From Triticum aestivum (lineage: Eukaryota > Streptophyta > Magnoliopsida > Poales > Poaceae): a stretch of DNA of 64,000 bases. Where the stretch lies: the NCBI RefSeq assembly GCF_018294505.1, contig NC_057812.1, positions 62,965,025 to 63,029,024 on the forward strand, in the 5' to 3' direction. Each line of letters begins with the position of its first letter. Within the stretch, counting starts at the first letter, position 1. Positions 58,401 to 64,000 of the stretch are shown in pieces. A model generated the notes under the pieces. The model was given only the letters and a program-made list of their open reading frames with translations, was not told the origin of the DNA and ran no database searches. A program made the position numbers and the translations under genes.

Positions 58401-58759
58401 TTTTGTCTCGCAGAGCCTACGTAGAACATGTAGGCTTCTTCCTCAGTACGGAAAGTCTTGTTCATAATCTCTAAGTATTCCATACACTCATTCAGGTCTG
58501 AACCAACCATGCCTTTATTATCAATTCCTTTACCTTGCATGTGTACATCATCCATGTCTATGCCATCCTTGCCTGCATCCTCATTATCCTTATCATCCAT
58601 GCACATACCATCATTTGCTTTGGTGTCCATGGCGACGAAATCATTGTCCTTATCATCCATGCATTTGCCTTCGTTGCCTCTATGTCCCATGTCCTTGTCA
58701 TCCTTGCCTGTATCACCCAAGTTTTTGCCATCGTTGCTTTTATCATCCATGTCGTTATG
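55486..58759 (-). pseudogene. FAR1-like protein, copy 3 main part (best-preserved pseudogene)
   Basis: Minus strand. Acidic N-terminus from ATG 58750 (an upstream in-frame ATG at 58783 lies before the predicted acceptor). FAR1 DNA-binding domain lies at about 58460-58225, and a long uninterrupted frame 58174-57200 contains the whole MULE transposase domain (DSTYRSNKYRLLFVPFIG, SDGDGSMAKAIATVW, CMSHIEENMVMHL). A four-unit minisatellite follows, then a SWIM finger with an intact frame (CKYKKLESQDYPCAHIFCVL, about 56550-56490), then the KGRPTTKESN tail and acidic repeats. Shared stops lie at 58220-58222 and 57200-57202; the shared frameshift is near 56440. Private one-base losses occur at about 57029 and in minisatellite unit 3 (about 56813). 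Unlike copies 1 and 2 it has no private stop in the transposase domain. Confidence 0.85.
56660..56910 (-). repeat. 63-bp coding minisatellite, four units with a frameshift (copy 3)
   Basis: Four units; the third has one T fewer in its T-run, shifting the reading frame. Private substitutions include AATTTATTGGG in unit 4. Confidence 0.88.
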
Positions 58760-59551
58760 CTGCCAGCGAAAATAGATAGTCAATGTTATGGATGGATATC
58801 ATATGTTACCGAAATTATGCACTACTCTGCTTAAATAATTGATTTAATTTTTCATATTGGATTCATGTACCTAACTCAGTCCTTGAAAAGCTGTAAGTAA
58901 ATATGCCCTGACTAAATCCACAAATTTGTAATTGATTGTACTAGCTCTAACTAATGATCTCCTAACTAAATCCAAAGTCGACGAGTCCTTCAAATGCCTT
59001 GATAGATCCAACCTGATAGATCAATTATCTCCAAACTCCATTCAAAATTATGTCCTAACAAAATCAAAATTATCTCCTAACAAAATCCAAAAGTATCTCC
59101 TAACTAAATCCAAATTATCTCCTAACTAAATCCAAAATAAGTCCAAACTCCATACGGAATAATTATCTCCTAACTAAATCCAAAATATCTCGAAACTCAA
59201 TTCAAAAGTATCTCGTAACTAAATCAAAAATAACTTTCTTTGAATCCAAATCTGCTGACAACTTTCTCATGCCACATAACCCTAACTAAGTCCATCAATA
59301 TGTCCTAGCCACACCCGACTTACACTTCCTTTCAATCGTAATCTCGTCACAACTTTCTGAAAACATAAACCCTAATCCTCACATGACATATCCTAAATCC
59401 TAACCAAATCCGATCGAAATCTCGTCACAACTTTCTGAAATGATAAACCCTAAACCTCACATGACATATCATAAACCCGAATCAAATTCGACCCCTATTG
59501 GTGCTATATGCAGAAGGGACAAGAAAAGATTTGAGATGGCCAGGCACTTAC
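58760..59551 (-). other. Putative first intron of FAR1-like copy 3
   Basis: On the minus strand it is bounded by GTAAGT (59546-59551) and the acceptor CTGGCAG before 58759. Up to 59313 it matches copies 1 and 2. Beyond, it continues into related CGTCACAACTTTCTGAAA repeats not found in the other copies. That is why I treat copy 3 as holding the original gene front. Confidence 0.5.
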
Positions 59552-59830
59552 AGCGAAGATCTGACGTGAAAAAGTTGATGCACGTCGATGAGGATGATGT
59601 GGCCTCTCAGGTCAGGGAAGGTGGCGGCCGCTGGGGGAAGGAGTGATTAGCGGCTCGTGGGGTGACTTGCGATGGAGGGGGGAGCGGTAGGAGCAGGAGG
59701 GGTAGATACGGCGGGTGCGATCGGCGGCGATCGAGGGCGCCCGAGGTTAGGGCTCGAGAGGAGGGGAGAGGAGGAACCGCTCGAACCGAAATTCAAAAGA
59801 GTACGCACGTCGATTGGACCTCTATAATGA
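59552..59830 (-). promoter_or_regulatory. Candidate 5' UTR exon and promoter-proximal region of FAR1-like copy 3
   Basis: On the minus strand this is CT-rich and CCGCC-rich leader-like sequence ending in a good splice donor (CGCT|GTAAGT at 59551/59552). The transcription start and TATA box were not fixed. It exists only here; the tandem copies were severed within the intron. Confidence 0.4.
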
Positions 59831-60798
59831 AGTGCTTTATTAATGTAATTAATTTAATCAAAAAATTTAGGACGGAAATACCCCTGGACCTAATTGGGCC
59901 AATTAAAGGTAAAAAAATTAGGTCGAAAATACCCTTGGGCTAAAAAAGGCCCAATTATTCTCATCTGTTAGATCGCCCATATAATACACGTGCTCTGGTG
60001 TATTATAATGCACTGTCAAATTTCCCTTCCTAAATTATTATTTTATGGAGTAGAAGTGTTTCTACATTGCATGGAGAAAGAATTGAGTTAATAGGGTAGG
60101 TTGGAGGGAGCGGAGACAGGCATAGCTCACAAGATGGAGTGGTGACCTAAGCGTTAACGATGGCTGTCAGAGACTGTCATAGAATTAAGAAGCCAAAGAG
60201 GGGAGTGGGGAACGAATAGCGAGACAACACACGGGAGAGCCTATATAGACGCGTGTGGAGTGAAGTAGGAACACACAGCCGACATAGTAACTGACTTGCA
60301 ATAATCGGCTGTCGGCGAGTTAGCGCGTATCAATCACCATTAAAGGTGTGTAGCAACAACGATTTATTTTCTCAATAGAGTGAGTCGACTCCAATCGACA
60401 GGAGATGATTCGTTGCAATCCGTGATACATCTTCTGAAGGTCCCTTTTTGCCATCTTCAAACTTGTTGTCCCCATCTTATCCATACTCTGTATAGGTCCG
60501 CCATCTAATCATGTACATTTACACTGATGGTTTTTACACACAAATGAGCTTAATTCGTTTCACCAGATACAACAGACCAAAGCAAGTTATAATTAAATTT
60601 GTAATAATCTAGAAAAACATCTAGAATTACAATTAGATGCCCGATGCAACACAAGCTAAAAAGACTTTCAGAACCAATCTGTAATACTGACCATGCAGTG
60701 CAATCTGTGTTGGATATCATGAAGCAAAATATCTAAGTAATACTCTACATGATAGAGGCGTTCTCCTCCTGTCCTCCTACTTTCCCCTCCTCACGCAT
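59831..60798. other. Right flank, no supported gene
   Basis: AT-rich flanking DNA outside the duplication. Contains a repeated GGTCGAAAATACCC / GGACGGAAATACCC motif (about 59870-59935). No coding or mobile-element termini were recognised. Confidence 0.35.
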
Positions 60799-61134
60799 CT
60801 AGGGGAAGATATGGTTGATGTAGGGCGGAAGCAGAGGCTCTCCTGAACAGCAGCGTGCCTGAGACACTGGTTGAATCGGCATGTAGCCGGCAAGATGACG
60901 AGTTGCGTCACTCGAGGTCGAGGTCGTGCAAGGTCGCTGTTCCTCAAGGACGAGATGCCTGCGTGATATGGAACAATATATTGCAATTGGCAAGCCTGCT
61001 ATTTTCCCCAACTTAAATCCTACCCTCTGGTCCTCACCCTCTCATCACGGATACCAGATCGAGAGTAACTGAACCTATCAAAAATAGGGGATGCATGGAA
61101 GGGGGAGAGACACATACCAGTAGAGGATTGACAT
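60799..61134 (-). CDS. Possible small two-exon gene, 58 residues, unknown
   Basis: On the minus strand an ATG at 61134 opens a short exon ending at 61118, followed by GTATGTG. An AG acceptor (CACGCAG) precedes the second exon 60958-60799. Splicing keeps a single frame of 58 codons (MSILYW joined to HLVLEEQRPCTT, ending PPYINHIFP). The unspliced DNA also has an open frame from 61011. There is no recognised domain and composition is unremarkable. Such a frame can arise by chance, so this is only a candidate. Confidence 0.18.
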
Positions 61135-62700
61135 AAGATCGCGGGTGAGATTTTCTGACTAGATCACAGGGACATCTAATGTCGCCATCGCCATGATCGC
61201 TATTTTTTCGTGCGAGATTTGGAGTTTGTAGCGATCCGGGCGGCTCGATTTCGACAGAGATGTGCTAATTGGCGACTCACTCCAGCGTCAGGCCCATGGT
61301 TGCCATTTTCCATCATCTCTCTCTCTCACTGTGTGTACGGCAGTGACCTCACCCGACGATCCACATCTCAAGGTCTAGCCGAGATTGGGAGGGGTGTGTG
61401 GGGGCACGGAGCAAGGTGGGATGCGGGTCGTGACGTGGACACGAGGGGGTGGGGCACGACGGTGGATAGAGAGCCATATCGCGACTGTCCGTTTGGCATC
61501 GGACGTCAACCCGCATCAGTGACCAAGAGACCTCCAATTTTGTTACGAGAATAGCGGCCCACACAGGAGGTGCATCGCACGCCAGTAACAACCAGTGTAT
61601 GCCATCAGACGGCCGAAATCGATGGAGGCATGAGAGAGCTGGAAAAGTGCTCGGTTATAATGTTTCTAAATGGCTAGAGCAGAACTGGTCATGGATAGAA
61701 TTAAGTGAAGGGAATTAAATTAAGTTAGTGACCAACGGAATTAAATTAAGTTAGTGACCAACAAAATTAACTTAAGTTAGTCACCATGGGTTAAATTAGC
61801 ACTAAGATACAAAGGCGGTTGCCGCCATTGTCCCTTGATGCTGGCCTCCCATGGTGGCATTGATCGCTGGCTCATTTAAAACACGAGTTCGTTGATTTTG
61901 TGATAAAATTGAGGGTTGAGAGTGAGCGGGATGGGGGAAAAGTTGGTATGTTCAGTCATCGCTGCCTAAGTGAAATAATTTCCTTAAATTAAAAATGCAG
62001 GGAATTTCCTTTCACTAGAGATGGCTTTGTAGAAAATTGTATGAGAGGGCGGTTCATTTATTTTCATCATGTCATACAATTTTTTTGGCAAGGATAGGAG
62101 GGTAAATGCCTTGGTTGGTTGATTCAAGAGTTAATAATGGGCACTATGGCGTATGAGTTGCATGCCCAACAAAAGACATTATATTTTTGTTTCATGGCAA
62201 TGCACGGGATTCAACTATATGTTACAACATGGCAATGGCTCAGTAGAGATGGGGTCTTCCTTCTTGGATCGAGGGGCGTCCTGGGCGACACATGCCTCGT
62301 CCCCCTTGATGGCGTTGGCGGATCAACACAGACAAGAGGGGGTGTGTAGGATGAGGGCGAGTTGGGTGATTGGCGGGGGACTTCTCCTAGGTTGTTTGTG
62401 TCGAAGTAGAGTCTCAAGGAGAAAATGTGCCATGACGAAAGCGAGGTGGGCTTCATTCGATTTTAAAAGAGAGGGCTCCAGCAAGAAATATCCCGCTACA
62501 ACGGGAAAACGAGTGAGAAGGGGAGGGTCAGGAAAAGGAAATGGTGTGTCCTAGGGTGCAATTGTTGTGTTGGGACCGCGTGTTGGAGATAACATGACGG
62601 ATAGTTCGGACAACTATTGACGTCCGAAAATGGCATTATTGCAAAGAGTGACTTGAGGCTGTAGCAAGACGAGGTCAAATTCATGATTACATGTCACCAT
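61135..62700. other. Right flank, unassigned sequence
   Basis: Mixed-composition DNA with scattered short frames on both strands, none family-like. About 61690-61790 holds three direct copies of a ~24-bp motif (see its own entry). No TIR, LTR or splice pattern could be defended. Confidence 0.35.
61694..61787. repeat. Short direct repeat, AATTAAATTAAGTTAGTGACCAAC type
   Basis: Three imperfect copies, the first two exact for about 24 bp and the third diverged (AATTAACTTAAGTTAGTCACCA). Confidence 0.7.
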
Positions 62701-64000
62701 TGGATGGCTCTCTTCAAGCCGATCGAAATAAATATATAGATGGTCGAAAACGGAGTTCGGATGCAAAAGTTATGACAATCTTATAGATGCTCGTATTGAC
62801 ACCGGATTAAATAATGGCATGAAACCTAATTAAGATGGCCTCAGATGGAAAAAATTTGCAACTGCAAAGTTCTTCGTCTCGTTGAAACGAACGATTTTGA
62901 TATAAAAATCGTCCAAATCTGAGGTCGTATGCAAAAGTTACAGCCAAAACCATGCGCTGCAGCAATGTTTGGCCGGATCATCCGGGCCGGGGTCCAGATC
63001 ATTCAGGGAATCGAGGCACCAGAACAACAGAAGGTTTGTGATGAAACTGGATGATCTGGTCCAGTCCCGGATGATCCAGGTGGAGGCCGGACAATCAGGT
63101 AGATGTCCGGACGTCTGGACAGTTTTTTTCGAAAGCAGATGTTAGAAAACAGCCCGAAACTCCCCTAGGATGACCTCAAATCGAAAAGTGTTAAACATGA
63201 AAGCTGTGCGACTCGTCGAGATGGTTGATTTTTATATAAAAGTCGTCCAAATCCAATGTCGTACGTGGATTCTAGAGCCAAAACAGTGAGCTGCTGCAAG
63301 AAAATTGGGCTAGGCCGGATCATCTGGGCCTTGAGCCGGACATCCAGGCCGGAGGTCATGAATAGTCTGTGTTTTGTTAGAATTTGATGATTTGGATGGC
63401 TAGGCAAGTCCTTTTCTTGTACGGGAAGTACATCCGCCTCTTATATAGACAAGAGGTGACGGCTGATTGAACAACAACACAAAATCGATCAAATCTATCT
63501 ACCACTTTTACCTTTACTTTTATCTTCTCCCTTATTCTTCTTCTTCCTCGTTCTTCATTCGTTCTTCTTCATTGTAGGGCGGCTAACCTCGAGGCCCTAG
63601 GGGCGATCAGGTCGCCCTAGGGCAGCCCATAGCTGTCGCGCACCCTGACGGGGTCCCTCCCGGGCGTGTGGGGTTTCGGGTCTACAAAAGCTCCCGCGGG
63701 ATTGTCTTTCGTACCGCGCTTTCAGATGGGTCTCCTTTGATGTGAGCTGCGGTGCATCACCCCCGGCGTTAGAGGTATACCATGACGTGTTCGTGTGCGA
63801 ACAAGAACCACATTTTTCCTCCACATATGAACTGGATTTGGGGAGCCCGGACTGTTCAGACAATTGGATTTTGGGAAGCTGGGCTCCCGTTTATGTCTGA
63901 ATATGTTCGAACTTATGACATATGAGAGGGAAATAATCTTCGATCTTGGGGACGACTTTAAACATTTGTATGATTCATACCAGTCTTGAGATTTGGGGGG
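62701..64000 (+). mobile_element. LTR-like repeat region with TATA box (probable retrotransposon LTR, partial)
   Basis: Two to three diverged copies of a ~330-bp module (about 62859 and 63188, weaker at 62715). Each has an AAAATCGTCCAAATC-type block followed by GGCCGGATCATCCGGG-type motifs. A TATA box (TTATATAGAC, 63441-63450) follows, then CA/CT-rich leader-like DNA to the window end. Neither the LTR start nor a PBS is visible, so the class is inferred from promoter-like layout and repeat content. It runs off the window. Confidence 0.35.

Larger units (their letters stand above)
27591..59313. repeat. Tandem unit 3 (31.7 kb)
   Basis: Second complete copy of the duplicated segment, same orientation as unit 2. 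It is longer because of the Ty3/gypsy insertion at 36838-49871 and shorter by the 6.2-kb deletion at 31423/31424. Its right edge is the end of the duplication. Identity with the other copies stops within a few bases of 59313, and the flank continues what looks like the original first intron of the FAR1-like gene. Confidence 0.85.

Overview
The window is eukaryotic, from a grass nuclear genome and most probably a Triticeae species (wheat, Aegilops or barley group). The reasons are nested CACTA transposons, a chromodomain Ty3/gypsy element with 4-kb LTRs, LTR remnants and CACTA subterminal repeats that look typical of Triticeae intergenic DNA, intron-containing gene fragments and long non-coding stretches. 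Nothing prokaryotic is present. The species is an inference from repeat style; no search was possible.

The dominant structure is a large direct tandem duplication. Three units can be seen: the tail of unit 1 (1-2781), a whole unit 2 (2782-27590, 24.8 kb) and a whole unit 3 (27591-59313, 31.7 kb). Units 2 and 3 are near-identical except for a 13.0-kb LTR retrotransposon present only in unit 3 and a 6.2-kb segment present only in unit 2. Each unit holds, left to right: a CACTA end fragment; a 5'-truncated LTR-retrotransposon 3' end; an old array of degenerate ~1.75-kb repeats with unidentified gene-like ORFs embedded in it; the 3' end of a minus-strand FAR1/FRS-like (MULE-transposase-derived) pseudogene; a 5.3-kb CACTA element inserted in that pseudogene; and the 5' part of the pseudogene. 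The last of these crosses the unit junction.

The FAR1-like pseudogene has the full family order: acidic N-terminus, FAR1 DNA-binding domain, MULE transposase domain, a 21-residue minisatellite, SWIM zinc finger, basic/acidic tail. All copies share stops, so it was dead before the duplication; each also has private lesions. Only copy 3 keeps a candidate 5' UTR exon, because the duplication breakpoint falls in the first intron.

The CACTA element (TIR CACTACTAGG, TSD CCT) keeps only an N-terminal TNP2-transposase scrap and carries a spliced B3-domain gene. That gene reads intact in unit 3 (309 residues). In unit 2 it has a destroyed splice donor and a scrambled 3' end.

The Ty3/gypsy element (36838-49871, minus strand, TSD ACACA) sits in an intron of FAR1-like copy 3 and inserted after the duplication. 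Its gag-pol frame is broken by three frameshifts. Right of 59313 is unduplicated flank with a possible small spliced gene and, near the right edge, repeat-rich LTR-like DNA with a TATA box. A monocot U-snRNA-type (Pol III spacing) promoter module lies at 7876-8067, in unit 2 only.
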